Shown here: positions 42,045 through 51,207 of the stretch, one piece after another
How positions within the stretch are numbered: position 1 is the stretch's first letter
Layout of the letters: every line of letters starts with the position of its first letter
Source: JAWLHA01 sp041690535
GTDB taxonomy: Bacteria; Pseudomonadota; Gammaproteobacteria; Thiohalomonadales; Thiohalomonadaceae
NCBI GenBank assembly: GCA_041690535.1
Contig: JAWLHA010000010.1
Span: 24,025 to 88,024 of the forward strand
Direction of reading: 5' to 3'
DNA: 64,000 bases
Position numbers and translations under genes: made by a program
Notes under the pieces: model-generated
The model's input: only the letters and a program-made list of their open reading frames with translations
Database searches by the model: none
Told to the model about the DNA's origin: nothing

Positions 42045-43112
42045 TTATAACATTTCCTGGATGCGACCCTGTTCCACGTGGAACATCCGCCGTTCACTCC
42101 AAGGCGAAAGATCTATACTGCCCGCATCGGTGGTCGTGATGAACACCTGAGCGGGCAGTCGCTGAACCATCCCTAGCAGTCGCCCACGGTGGTCCGCGTC
42201 CAGCTCGGCTGCCAGATCGTCGATGAGGAGGATGGCGTCCTTCTGCCGCTGCGCACTGATGAGTCCAATCTGGGCGACCCGCAGGGCCGCCACGGTCAGC
42301 TTCTCCTGCCCTCTGGAGAGCACCGACGCGGCCGGCTGCCCGCCGACCGTGACGATCAAATCCGAACGGTGCGGCCCCGCGCTGGTGTAACCCAATTTAC
42401 GATCCCTCCCTACATTGGCAGCGAGGGCGTCAGAGAGCGAAACCTCTGAGCGCCAACCCCGGCGGTAAACGAACCCCAGCGTCAGATCGGGCAGTAGCTC
42501 CGTCACATACGGAACAACCGCAGCAACCAGGTCGTGTGCCAGCGCCCCGCGCATCTGCTCCAATCGCTCGCCGCTTTCGCTGAGCGCGCGGTCCCACGGC
42601 GCCAGGTCGCCGCCCTCCCGCAACGCCGCATTGCGCTGACGCAGCCCGCGTTCATACCGCTGCCAGCTGCCCAGGAACATTGGTTCCACGTGGAACAGGA
42701 TCCAGTCGAGAAAAGCCCGTCGCAAGGCCGGCCCCCCGGAGATCAATTCATGACTTTGCGGTGTGATGACCTGCAGTGGAATGAGTGTGGCGATGGCGGA
42801 GCTGTTTTGTACCCGCACCCCATCGACCTGGATCGCGGTCCCTTCCTTGACATGTTTTCTGATGCCCACCCGATGCGCACGCCCATCCTGCACGATCCCG
42901 AAGACGGTCGCCTCGGCCTCCTGGTGACGCACAAGTTCCGGGATCCTTCCCGTGCGGAACGACTTCGCCGTGGCCAAGAGGTGAACGGCCTCCAACAGAC
43001 TAGTCTTGCCGCTCCCATTCCGCCCGACAACGACATTCAGCTTGGGAGAGAAGTGCGTGACGACATGCTCCAGGTTGCGGACGTTGCGAACCTCCAACCG
43101 TTCCACAAACAT
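42045..43112 (-). CDS. recF: DNA replication and repair protein RecF
   Basis: This 355-residue SMC-like ATPase loads RecA at gaps with RecO and RecR. The Walker A motif is VVGRNGSGKTSLLEAV, the signature motif is VLSRGQEKLTVAALR, and the Walker B region is LLIDDLAAELDADHR. The ATG at 43112 gives the family start MFVERLEVRNVRN, with an in-frame TTG four codons earlier. It lies 12 bp after dnaN and 29 bp before gyrB, the usual order. Confidence 0.96.
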   Translation of the reverse strand: MFVERLEVRNVRNLEHVVTHFSPKLNVVVGRNGSGKTSLLEAVHLLATAKSFRTGRIPELVRHQEAEATVFGIVQDGRAHRVGIRKHVKEGTAIQVDGVRVQNSSAIATLIPLQVITPQSHELISGGPALRRAFLDWILFHVEPMFLGSWQRYERGLRQRNAALREGGDLAPWDRALSESGERLEQMRGALAHDLVAAVVPYVTELLPDLTLGFVYRRGWRSEVSLSDALAANVGRDRKLGYTSAGPHRSDLIVTVGGQPAASVLSRGQEKLTVAALRVAQIGLISAQRQKDAILLIDDLAAELDADHRGRLLGMVQRLPAQVFITTTDAGSIDLSPWSERRMFHVEQGRIQEML

Positions 43113-43124
43113 GCCGCCCCGCAA

Positions 43125-44228
43125 TCACAACCGCATGGGCATGACGACGTAGCGTGAGGTGTCGTCACCAACACTCTTGATTAGACAGCTGCTGTTGGGA
43201 TCGGTCAGGATGATCTCGACGGCATCCCCCCGCACCGCATTCAGCGCATCGACCAGGTAGCTCACGTTGAACCCAATTTCGATGGGGTCGGCCTGGTAGC
43301 CCACCTCCAGCTCCTCTTCCGCCTCCTCCTGCTCGGGATTATTAACCACCGCTCGGAGGAGATTCGCGCCTATTTGCAACCGAATGCCCCGGTATTTCTC
43401 ATTGGAGAGGATGGAAGTGCGTACCAATGCCTGTCGCAGCGACTCGCGATCGGCGACCAGCACCTTGTCCCCCCCGCGCGGCACGACGCGCTCGTAGTCG
43501 GGGAACCGGCCATCGATGAGTTTGGAAGTGAAGGTCACCCCTTCGAGCTCCACTTCAATATGGTTGTTGTTTACCCGAAGCTTGCAGCTCTGCTCACTGT
43601 CATCCAGGAGCCTTGCCAACTCTCCCACCCCCTTGCGGGGCACGATGACCTGGTACTTGTCCCCCACCATGAGTTCCGACTCGAGCTCGCACAGGGCAAG
43701 ACGGTGCCCGTCCGTGGCCACGCTGCGCAGCCGGTTGTTCTCAATCTCCAGAAGCAGGCCATTGAGATAGTACCGAACATCCTGATTGGCCATGCAGAAC
43801 TGTGTTTGATCAATGAGCTTCTTCAGATCGCCTCTTGGTACGGCGAGCTCCAATCCCCCGCCCAGGGCGTCCACCGAGGGGAATTCGGTACTCGGTAGGG
43901 TCGACAAGGTGAAGCGGCTTTTTCCGGAGCGCACCACCGCCTTGTCGCCGTCCACCCGCACCTCCACCACAGCCTCATCGGGAAGCATTCGACAGATGTC
44001 CACGAATTTCCTTGCTGGAAGCGTGGTCTCTCCCTCCTCAGCGCCTTCCAGGAGCGCCGTGCTTACCCTCATCTCCACTTCCAGATCTGTGCCGGTCAAT
44101 GTCAGTGTGCCGCCACTGACCTCCACCAGTACATTGGACAGAATGGGAAGGGTTTGGCGCTTCTCCACAACGCCGCTGACGATCTGAAGCGGTTTGAGCA
44201 AGGACTCTCTGGCGGTGGTGAACTTCAT
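43125..44228 (-). CDS. dnaN: DNA polymerase III beta sliding clamp
   Basis: This 367-residue protein forms the dimeric ring that tethers the polymerase. It begins MKFTTARESLLKPLQIVSGVVEKRQTLPIL in overlapping standard form and ends with the canonical SYVVMPMRL-like tail (RYVVMPMRL). Three repeated clamp domains fit the length. It lies downstream of dnaA across an AT-rich gap with DnaA boxes, and upstream of recF. Confidence 0.98.
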   Translation of the reverse strand: MKFTTARESLLKPLQIVSGVVEKRQTLPILSNVLVEVSGGTLTLTGTDLEVEMRVSTALLEGAEEGETTLPARKFVDICRMLPDEAVVEVRVDGDKAVVRSGKSRFTLSTLPSTEFPSVDALGGGLELAVPRGDLKKLIDQTQFCMANQDVRYYLNGLLLEIENNRLRSVATDGHRLALCELESELMVGDKYQVIVPRKGVGELARLLDDSEQSCKLRVNNNHIEVELEGVTFTSKLIDGRFPDYERVVPRGGDKVLVADRESLRQALVRTSILSNEKYRGIRLQIGANLLRAVVNNPEQEEAEEELEVGYQADPIEIGFNVSYLVDALNAVRGDAVEIILTDPNSSCLIKSVGDDTSRYVVMPMRL

Positions 44229-44241
44229 GTTCCGGTACCTG

Positions 44242-44390
44242 ATTAATTAATAAATATCTTTTTCTTTAAAAGATCTGTTATTACTACTATGTCACCGAAG
44301 CGCTGTGGATAACTCATTTTTTTCTAAATCCTCCAATGACTTGGAAGATTAATAAACACTTTGCCAAACCCCCGCGCAATCTGTGGATAA
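44242..44390. other. dnaA-dnaN intergenic region: AT-rich stretch with two DnaA boxes, part of the likely oriC
   Basis: Two perfect DnaA boxes (TGTGGATAA at 44304-44312 and 44382-44390) lie beside a very AT-rich block (about 44242-44280, TTAATTAATAAATATC and neighbours) that could unwind. The AT content contrasts with the GC-rich genes around it. With boxes also present between dnaA and rpmH, the origin is either here or split across both sides of dnaA. Confidence 0.65.
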
Positions 44391-44447
44391 GATGTGCGCC
44401 AAACCGGGTCTGAAAAGCATGACAAACTTATTAACAGCCTATCAAGA

Positions 44448-45845
44448 TCATGTTGTCAGAATTCTCAACAGGTTTGCATAGTCCTCAGTGATACGTTGAT
44501 CGCTCTCCTTGAGCTGCTTGATCTTCTTGCAGCCGTGCAGCACCGTGGTATGGTCCCGCCCACCGAACGCATCGCCAATCTCGGGCAAGCTGTGGTTGGT
44601 CAGCTCCTTGGACAGCGCCATGGCAACCTGGCGAGGCCGGGCGATGGAGCGGTTTCGCCGCTTGGAGAGCAAATCGGCAACACGGATCTTGTAGTACTCC
44701 GCCACGGTCTTTTGGATGTTCTCGATGGTGACCAATTTGGCCTGAAGCGCCAGAAGGTCACTGAGCGCCTCCTTGGCAAAGTCCAGGGTGATGGGGCGGC
44801 CGGTGAAGTGCGCGTTGGCCACCACCCGCCGGAGGGCCCCCTCCAGCTCGCGCACGTTGGAGCGGATCCGCTTGGCCATGAAGAAGGCCACCTCATGGGG
44901 GAGCTCCACCTTCGCCTGCACGGCCTTGCTCATCAGGATGGCCACCCGCGTCTCCAACTCGGGTGGCTCCAGGGCCACGGTGAGCCCCCAGCCGAAACGG
45001 GACTTCAACCGCTCTTCCAGTCCCTGGACTTCTTTGGGATAGCGATCGCAGGTGAGGATCACCTGCTGCTGACCCTCCAGCAGCGCATTGAAGGTATGAA
45101 AGAACTCCTCCTGGGAGCGCTCCTTGCCGGCGAAGAACTGGATGTCATCGATGAGCAGCGCGTCGAGACTGCGGTAAAAGCGCTTGAACTCGTTGATGGC
45201 GTTCTGCTGCAGCGCCTTCACCATGTCCGCCACGAAACGCTCGGAATGAAGGTAGAGGACCCGCGCTGTGGGCCGGTGTTTGAGGATGAGATTGCCCACG
45301 GCGTGCATCAGGTGGGTTTTCCCCAGCCCCACCCCTCCATATAAAAAGAGGGGGTTGTAAGCGAGCCCGGGATTCTCCGCCACCTGAGTCGAGGCCGCCC
45401 GGGCCAGTTGATTAGACTTGCCCTCGACGAAGGTTTCAAAGGTGAAGTTGGGATTCAGGTTACTGCGCCGGCCCTCCGCGGGCCGAACGGGAGGCGCCGG
45501 GAAACTGGCAACCAGGGCCTCGGTGGATGCCACCCGGGCGGGAGGGGGGGCCGCCGGTGGCGGTTCGGGCCTTCGCGCCGCCGCCGGAACCGCGGCCTTG
45601 CGGCTCCCAACCTCAAAGATCAGCTGCAGGCTCACCTCACCTCCAAACTCCCCCAGAAGCTCTTCGATGCGGTTGCGGAAGCGCTGAACGACCCAATCCT
45701 GAACGAAGCGGTTTGGGGAGAGGAGCTTGAGCCGCCCGTCGTCCACCTCGGCCTGCAGTGGACGAATCCACGTGTTGAACTGTTGTGCCGAAAGCTCGTC
45801 CTCAAGTCTGTTGAGACACTTTTGCCAGACCGCCAGCGCCACCAT
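44448..45845 (-). CDS. dnaA: Chromosomal replication initiator DnaA
   Basis: This 465-residue AAA+ protein binds DnaA boxes and opens oriC. Domain I (residues 1-80) is followed by a proline/alanine-rich linker (about 85-125). The AAA+ domain has Walker A GGVGLGKTH (near 172) and Walker B LLIDDIQF. The C-terminal DNA-binding signature is FGGRDHTTVLHGCKKI. The ATG at 45845 starts MVALAVWQKCLNRLEDELS. Transcription runs away from rpmH, as in most Gammaproteobacteria. Confidence 0.98.
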   Translation of the reverse strand: MVALAVWQKCLNRLEDELSAQQFNTWIRPLQAEVDDGRLKLLSPNRFVQDWVVQRFRNRIEELLGEFGGEVSLQLIFEVGSRKAAVPAAARRPEPPPAAPPPARVASTEALVASFPAPPVRPAEGRRSNLNPNFTFETFVEGKSNQLARAASTQVAENPGLAYNPLFLYGGVGLGKTHLMHAVGNLILKHRPTARVLYLHSERFVADMVKALQQNAINEFKRFYRSLDALLIDDIQFFAGKERSQEEFFHTFNALLEGQQQVILTCDRYPKEVQGLEERLKSRFGWGLTVALEPPELETRVAILMSKAVQAKVELPHEVAFFMAKRIRSNVRELEGALRRVVANAHFTGRPITLDFAKEALSDLLALQAKLVTIENIQKTVAEYYKIRVADLLSKRRNRSIARPRQVAMALSKELTNHSLPEIGDAFGGRDHTTVLHGCKKIKQLKESDQRITEDYANLLRILTT

Positions 45846-45900
45846 TGAACCTCGTGTGTCGGGGAAAACCAGAAAGGGGGAGGCCCCGCAGTCTACCGTC

Positions 45901-45920
45901 TAATCCACAACTTATCCACA
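45901..45920. promoter_or_regulatory. DnaA boxes between dnaA and rpmH
   Basis: TTATCCACA (45912-45920) is a perfect DnaA box, and TAATCCACA (45901-45909) is a one-mismatch box. They lie in the dnaA promoter region, fitting origin function or dnaA autoregulation. Confidence 0.7.
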
Positions 45921-45941
45921 CCGTACCGTTGGCCCTGGCTC

Positions 45942-45970
45942 TTGACAGGTCGGTACCGATCACATATCTT
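45942..45970 (+). promoter_or_regulatory. Promoter for rpmH-rnpA
   Basis: TTGACA (45942-45947) and TATCTT (45965-45970) are separated by 17 bp, reading toward rpmH, whose start codon lies 75 bp downstream. The perfect -35 box fits a highly expressed ribosomal gene. Confidence 0.75.
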
Positions 45971-46044
45971 GGCCGACTTTTCTGGAGCCCCATCCTTCCC
46001 GGGGCTTTCCACGTCGATCAGAGAGTTTTGGGGCGTTAGCTGTC

Positions 46045-46179
46045 ATGAAAAGAACCTTTCAGCCGAGCAAGATCAAACGCGCGCGTACCCACGGTTTCCG
46101 TGCCCGCATGAAGACCGTCGGCGGTCGCAAGGTATTGAAATCGCGCCGTGCGAAGGGCCGCGCCCGTCTGGCGGCCTAA
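46045..46179 (+). CDS. rpmH: Ribosomal protein L34
   Basis: This 44-residue highly basic protein has the family sequence MKRTFQPSKIKRARTHGFRA at its start and a GRKVLKSRRAKGRARLAA-type end. It belongs to the large ribosomal subunit. It opens the conserved rpmH-rnpA-yidD-yidC-mnmE operon, divergent from dnaA. The 5' interval holds a strong promoter and DnaA boxes. Confidence 0.98.
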   Translation: MKRTFQPSKIKRARTHGFRARMKTVGGRKVLKSRRAKGRARLAA

Positions 46180-46191
46180 GCAAGGGGTGCT

Positions 46192-46602
46192 TTGAACAGC
46201 CCGACCGATCGTCCGCCCGAAGAGCCCGGCCCTGTTGGGCACGACTTCTTCACAGGGTTTTCCCGGGCGAGACGACTGGTCAAGCCGGGAGAGTTCAAGC
46301 GAGTATTCCAGCAGGCCGGCCGGGTAAGCCATCGAAACATCACCTTGCTGGCGCGTCCCAACGGCCTCGGATACCCCCGGCTTGGACTGGCCATCTCCCG
46401 CAAGCACGCGAAACGGGCAGTCGACCGCAACCTCATCAAGCGGCAAGTCCGCGAGAGTTTTCGGCATCACCAGAACGTCTTGGGCGGGCTCGATGTCATA
46501 GCCTTGAGTCGCCCTGGCATTGCCGAGCTCGACCGCCACGAGTTGCGCGCCTTCCTGGATCAATCCTGGCGAGGCCTGGCAAAGAGATGCAAAGACTCCT
46601 GA
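46192..46602 (+). CDS. rnpA: Ribonuclease P protein component
   Basis: This 136-residue basic protein helps the RNase P RNA mature tRNA 5' ends. The family signature KRAVDRNLIKRQVRESFR is present, and FSRARRLVKPGEFKRVFQ marks the conserved N-terminal core. No ATG fits. The TTG at 46192 follows AGGGGT and adds a non-conserved lead of about 20 residues, so a start slightly further in cannot be excluded. It overlaps yidD by 16 bases. Confidence 0.93.
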   Translation: MNSPTDRPPEEPGPVGHDFFTGFSRARRLVKPGEFKRVFQQAGRVSHRNITLLARPNGLGYPRLGLAISRKHAKRAVDRNLIKRQVRESFRHHQNVLGGLDVIALSRPGIAELDRHELRAFLDQSWRGLAKRCKDS

Positions 46603-46808
46603 TCCTGCTGATTGCCGCCTATCGCTATTTCATCAGCCCGTTCCTGGGCAGCAACTGCCGTTTTCATCCCACCTGTTCGCATTACGCCCATGAGGCGGTC
46701 GTTCGCCACGGGGCCTTGCGTGGAAGTTGGCTGGCCGTGCGTCGCATCGGCCGATGCCACCCCTGGCATCCAGGCGGGTTGGATCCGGTCCCCGAGAAGA
46801 AAGACTAG
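46587..46808 (+). CDS. yidD: Membrane protein insertion efficiency factor YidD
   Basis: This 73-residue protein has the invariant core YRYFISPFLGSNCRFHPTCS followed by HYAHEAV and RIGRCHPWHPGGLDPVP. It is a small membrane-associated protein thought to assist YidC-dependent insertion. Its ATG lies within the 3' end of rnpA, and yidC follows after two bases, the standard arrangement. Confidence 0.96.
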   Translation: MQRLLILLIAAYRYFISPFLGSNCRFHPTCSHYAHEAVVRHGALRGSWLAVRRIGRCHPWHPGGLDPVPEKKD

Positions 46809-46810
46809 CT

Positions 46811-48436
46811 ATGGACTTTCAACGCCTTATCCTCTTCGTCGCGCTCTCCTTCACCCTGCTGATGATCTGGCAGGCCTGGCAGGAGGACTACGGTCCCCAG
46901 CCCCCCGTCGCCGTGCAGGAGGCCCCGTCCCCCCAGGTCCCGGGGGCACCGATGGACACCCCGCCCGCCCAGGAGGCGGAGGTCCCCACCACCCGCCCGG
47001 CGCTGCAGAGTGCCGAACGGGTGCACGTCACCACCGACGTGCTCGATGTGGAGATCGACACCGCCGGGGGCAACCTCCACCGTGCCGCCCTGCGTGCCTA
47101 TCCGGTAAGCGTCGACCAGCCCGACAACCCGGTGGTGCTGCTCAACGACCAGCCGGGCGATCTCCACGTGGTGCAATCGGGGTTGATCCCCGCCGCCGGC
47201 GCGAACGTCGAGGCCCCCAACCACCTGGCCCACTACCGGGTCGAGCAGAAGACCTATCAGCTCGAATCGGGCAAGGACAGCCTCGAGGTGCGGCTGGTAT
47301 GGGACGACGGCCAGGGGGTCGAGGTGGCCAAGGTCTATACCTTCCATCGCGGCAGTTACCTGGTGGACCTGCGCTTCGAGATCACCAATACCGGCGCCGA
47401 CCCCTACCGGGTCCACCTGTATCGCCAGATCCAGCGCACCGAGCCTGGCGACAGCTCCATGTTCATCTACACCTACACCGGGGCGGTGTATTACGGCCCC
47501 GAGGTGAAGTACAAGAAATACGATTTTGGGGACATGCGCGACGCGCGCCTGGATCAGCAGATCCAGGGCGGCTGGGTGGCCATGATCCAGCATTACTTCC
47601 TGAGCGCCTGGATCCCGCCCCAGGAGCAGAGTAACAACGTCTACACCTTGCCCCCGCGGGATGGCCGCTACACCATCGGCATGACGGAAAAGGCGCCTAC
47701 CGTGGTGGCCCCGGGGCAGAGCGCCACCGTCGGCTCCCAGCTGTTCGTCGGGCCGAAACTGCAGGAGCAACTGGAGGCGATCACCCCCGGCCTGGAGCTG
47801 ACTGCCGACTATGGGATGCTCACCTTCATCTCCAAACCGCTGTTCTGGCTGCTGGACCTCATCCACAGTCTGGTGGGTAACTGGGGATGGGCCATCATCA
47901 TCCTGACCGTGCTCATCAAGGCGGCCTTCTACAAGCTCTCCGAGACCAGCTACAAGTCCATGGCCCAGATGCGCAAGCTGCAGCCGAAGATGGCCGCCAT
48001 GAAGGAGCGCTATGGGGATGATCGGCAGAAGATGCAGGAGGCGATGATGAAGCTCTACCGGGAGGAGAAGATCAATCCGCTCGGCGGCTGCCTCCCGATC
48101 CTGGTGCAAATCCCGGTCTTCATCGCCCTCTACTGGACACTGCTGGAGAGCGTGGAGATGCGGCAGGCGCCGTTCATCCTGTGGCTGAACGACCTCTCCA
48201 GCGCCGATCCCTACTTTGTGCTGCCGGTGCTCATGGGGGCGACCATGCTTATTCAGCATCGCCTCAACCCCACCCCCATGGACCCCATCCAGGCGCGGGT
48301 GATGATGATCCTCCCGATCATCTTCACGGTGTTCTTTGCCTTCTTCCCGGCCGGACTGGTGCTCTACTGGGTGGTGAACAATACCCTCTCCATCGCCCAG
48401 CAGTGGGTCATCACCAAGCGGATAGAGGCGGCTTGA
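46811..48436 (+). CDS. yidC: Membrane protein insertase YidC
   Basis: This 541-residue Oxa1-family insertase has an N-terminal transmembrane helix (residues 4-21), a proline-rich linker and a large periplasmic beta-super-sandwich domain (about 55-340). The conserved five-helix C-terminal core begins near FWLLDLIHSLVGNWGWAII and includes GGCLPILVQIPVFIALYW. It inserts inner-membrane proteins alone or with SecYEG. The ATG at 46811 follows directly after yidD. Confidence 0.97.
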   Translation: MDFQRLILFVALSFTLLMIWQAWQEDYGPQPPVAVQEAPSPQVPGAPMDTPPAQEAEVPTTRPALQSAERVHVTTDVLDVEIDTAGGNLHRAALRAYPVSVDQPDNPVVLLNDQPGDLHVVQSGLIPAAGANVEAPNHLAHYRVEQKTYQLESGKDSLEVRLVWDDGQGVEVAKVYTFHRGSYLVDLRFEITNTGADPYRVHLYRQIQRTEPGDSSMFIYTYTGAVYYGPEVKYKKYDFGDMRDARLDQQIQGGWVAMIQHYFLSAWIPPQEQSNNVYTLPPRDGRYTIGMTEKAPTVVAPGQSATVGSQLFVGPKLQEQLEAITPGLELTADYGMLTFISKPLFWLLDLIHSLVGNWGWAIIILTVLIKAAFYKLSETSYKSMAQMRKLQPKMAAMKERYGDDRQKMQEAMMKLYREEKINPLGGCLPILVQIPVFIALYWTLLESVEMRQAPFILWLNDLSSADPYFVLPVLMGATMLIQHRLNPTPMDPIQARVMMILPIIFTVFFAFFPAGLVLYWVVNNTLSIAQQWVITKRIEAA

Positions 48437-48452
48437 TCGTTTCAAGGTCCTG

Positions 48453-49799
48453 GTGACCGACGTCGACACCATTGCGGCACTTGCCACCCCGCCGGGCCGC
48501 GGCGGGGTGGGTATCGTTCGGGTCTCCGGGCCCGGATCCGCCGCCATTGCTCAAGCGATCCTTGGCCGTGTTCCGCCACCGCGGCACGCCGATTACCTTC
48601 CGTTTCGAAGCCCCGCCGGGGAGGTGCTCGACCAGGGCCTCGCCCTCTACTTCCCCGGCCCCCACTCGTTCACCGGCGAAGATGTGTTGGAGCTGCAGGG
48701 CCACGGGGGTCCGATCATCATGGATCGGCTCCTCGCCGCCGTCCTGGCGCTGGGGGCCCGGCCCGCGCGGCCCGGCGAGTTTTCGGAACGCGCCTTCCTG
48801 AATGGCAAGCTCGACCTCGCCCAGGCCGAGGCCATCGCCGACCTCATCGACAGCAGCAGCGAACAGGCCGCCCGCTCCGCCTTGCGCTCCCTGCAGGGGG
48901 CCTTTTCCGCCTGCATCCACGGCCTGGTGGAGGGGCTTATCGAGCTGCGCCTGTACGTGGAATCGGCCATCGACTTCCCCGAGGAGGAGATCGACTTCCT
49001 GGTCGACGGGGTCATCGAGGCGCGTCTGGGTGCCCTCCAACAGCGCCTCGCCGAGGTGCAGCGCTCCGCCCGCCAGGGGCAGTTGCTCAAAGAGGGGATG
49101 ACGGTGGTGCTGGCCGGGCGCCCCAACGCCGGAAAGTCCAGCCTGCTCAACGCCCTGGCCGGCCAGGAGTCGGCCATCGTCACCGCCATCCCGGGGACCA
49201 CTCGGGACATCCTGCGCGAGCAGATCACCATCGACGGCATGCCCCTGCACGTCATCGACACTGCCGGGCTGCGCGACAGCGACGACCCGGTGGAGCAGGA
49301 GGGGATCCGCCGCGCCTGGGCTGCCATCGAGAAGGCCGATCGGGTCCTGCTGGTGGTGGACGACACGGTGGGGGTGCAGCAGGAGGAGGAGGGGATCCTC
49401 GCCCGTTTGCCGAGCACCCTGCCGGTCACGGTGGTGCGCAACAAGAGCGACCTTTCCGGCCGCCCCCCGGGGCAAACGGAGGGTCCGCTGGGGATGGAGA
49501 TCGCCTTGTCGGCCCACAGTGGGGAAGGTCTTGAAGCCCTTCGCCGCCACCTTAAGGCCACGGTGGGCTATGAGAGCACGGGGGAAGGGGTGTTTATGGC
49601 CCGCCGCCGTCACCTGAACGCCCTCGCCGAAGCTGAAGAGCGCCTTGAGAGCGCCGCCGCGCTGTTGGCTCGGCGCCAGGGGGAGCTGTTGGCAGAAGAG
49701 CTCCGCCTCGCCCAGCACGCGTTGGGGGAGATCACCGGCGAATTCACCAGTGAAGATCTGCTGGGCAGGATTTTCACCTCTTTCTGCATCGGAAAGTAA
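48453..49799 (+). CDS. mnmE: tRNA uridine-5-carboxymethylaminomethyl(34) synthesis GTPase MnmE
   Basis: This 448-residue GTPase acts with MnmG on the wobble uridine of certain tRNAs. The N-terminal folate-binding domain starts DTIAALATPPGRGGVGIVRV. The G domain has GRPNAGKSSLLNAL, DTAGLRDSDDPVE and NKSD, and the C-terminus ends with the invariant FCIGK, whose cysteine is functional. The start is GTG at 48453. It closes the rpmH operon and is convergent with the permease gene. Confidence 0.97.
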   Translation: MTDVDTIAALATPPGRGGVGIVRVSGPGSAAIAQAILGRVPPPRHADYLPFRSPAGEVLDQGLALYFPGPHSFTGEDVLELQGHGGPIIMDRLLAAVLALGARPARPGEFSERAFLNGKLDLAQAEAIADLIDSSSEQAARSALRSLQGAFSACIHGLVEGLIELRLYVESAIDFPEEEIDFLVDGVIEARLGALQQRLAEVQRSARQGQLLKEGMTVVLAGRPNAGKSSLLNALAGQESAIVTAIPGTTRDILREQITIDGMPLHVIDTAGLRDSDDPVEQEGIRRAWAAIEKADRVLLVVDDTVGVQQEEEGILARLPSTLPVTVVRNKSDLSGRPPGQTEGPLGMEIALSAHSGEGLEALRRHLKATVGYESTGEGVFMARRRHLNALAEAEERLESAAALLARRQGELLAEELRLAQHALGEITGEFTSEDLLGRIFTSFCIGK

Positions 49800-49851
49800 C
49801 CCTCGTCGGCTCAGTGGGCAGAGCAGGGGGGCGGTCCGGCGGCGTCAGTCG

Positions 49852-51207
49852 CTACCAGAAATGGCGCAGATAGACATAGGCATTGGCCAGCGCCACGCTG
49901 CCGATCATCACCGGCAGGCCGATGGCCAGGAAGCGGGCGAAGCTGATGGGGGAGCCGGCGCGCTCTGAAAGGCCTGCCACCATCACGTTGGCGGCGGCGC
50001 CCACCAGGGAGCCGTTGCCGCCCAGGCAGGCCCCCAGGGCGAGAGACCACCACACCGGTTCGGCCGCGGCGGGGCCGCCCAGGCCGCTCTCCATCGCCTG
50101 CACCAGCGGGATCATGGTGGCCACGAAGGGAATGTTGTCGATGGCCGCCGAGACCCCGGCCGAAAGCCACAGGGTGGTGAAGGCGGTGACCATCGGGTCT
50201 CCCCCGGTCAGCTCCATCAACCCCCCGGCCAGCCGATCCAGTAGCCCGGTGGCCTGGACGCCGTGCACCATCACGAACAGCCCGATGAAGAAAAACAGGG
50301 CGTTCCACTCCACCTCCTGCAGCGCTTCGCGCACCTGCTCCGCCTGGCCACGGCGATCCTGCCCCAGACCGGTGAGAAACAGGAGCAGCGCCGCCCCGCC
50401 CATGGCGGTGGTGCCGGGCTGAATATCGAAGCGTTCCCCCAGCACGAAGCCCATGATGACCAGCCCCAGCACCCCCAGCGATTGCTTCATCAGCCGCACG
50501 TCGCGGAGGCTTCCGCGTTCGTCAAAGCGCATGACCCGTGCCTTCAGCTCGGCGGTGGTCTTCAGGGAGCGGGCCCAGATCCCATAGAACACGACGAGCA
50601 CGAAGATCAGGGCCACCGCAGCAATGGGACCCAGCTGCAGCAGGAAGTCGTTGAAGCTGAGGCCCGTGGCCGAGCCGATGAGGATGTTCGGCGGGTCGCC
50701 GATCAGGGTGGCGGTGCCGCCGATGTTGGCCGCGAGGATTTGGCTGAACAGGAACGGGTAGGGCGAGACCTTCAGCTTGTCGACGATGAGCAGCGCCACC
50801 GGGACCACCAGCAGCACCGTGGTGAGGTTGTCCAGCAGGGCCGAGAAGACCGCGGTGACCACGGCCAGCAGAATGAGAATGCCGATGGGCTCGGCCCGGG
50901 CGCGTTTGGCCGCCCAGATGGCCACGAATTCGAAGATGCCGGTCTGGCGCGTTACGGCGATGATGATCATCATGCCCGAGAGCAGGGCAATGGTGTTGAA
51001 GTCGATCCCGGCGATGGCGCGCTCCTGGTCGATGATCCCGGTGATCACCATCGCCGCAGCCCCCAGCAGCGCCACAACAGTGCGGTGGACTCGCTCGCTC
51101 AACAGCACGGCGTAGGCGGCGACGAAGATGGCCGTGGCCAGCCACAGGGGGTCGAGGCCGAACAGGAGGGCCGGGGCTGCTTCGCCCATGGCGCTGGCGT
51201 GTGTCAC
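49852..51207 (-). CDS. ArsB/NhaD-type ion transporter (SLC13/CitM superfamily)
   Basis: This 451-residue protein has about eleven transmembrane segments. The duplicated core motifs TATLIGDPPNILIGSATGLSF and GNGSLVGAAANVMVAGLSER mark the ion transporter superfamily that includes ArsB, NhaD and the human P protein. VFSALLDNLTTVLL and SAAIDNIPFVATMI are matching half-helices. The substrate (Na+/H+, arsenite, citrate or another anion) is not clear, and no arsenic genes are nearby. The GTG start overlaps the stop of the CBS-domain gene upstream by four bases, suggesting that the two proteins are made together. Confidence 0.87.
   Translation of the reverse strand: MTHASAMGEAAPALLFGLDPLWLATAIFVAAYAVLLSERVHRTVVALLGAAAMVITGIIDQERAIAGIDFNTIALLSGMMIIIAVTRQTGIFEFVAIWAAKRARAEPIGILILLAVVTAVFSALLDNLTTVLLVVPVALLIVDKLKVSPYPFLFSQILAANIGGTATLIGDPPNILIGSATGLSFNDFLLQLGPIAAVALIFVLVVFYGIWARSLKTTAELKARVMRFDERGSLRDVRLMKQSLGVLGLVIMGFVLGERFDIQPGTTAMGGAALLLFLTGLGQDRRGQAEQVREALQEVEWNALFFFIGLFVMVHGVQATGLLDRLAGGLMELTGGDPMVTAFTTLWLSAGVSAAIDNIPFVATMIPLVQAMESGLGGPAAAEPVWWSLALGACLGGNGSLVGAAANVMVAGLSERAGSPISFARFLAIGLPVMIGSVALANAYVYLRHFW

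Noticed and set aside
39874..42150. Open frame of about 750 codons antisense to gyrB
   Set aside because: It follows gyrB codon structure on the opposite strand, with no ribosome-binding site or recognisable domain.
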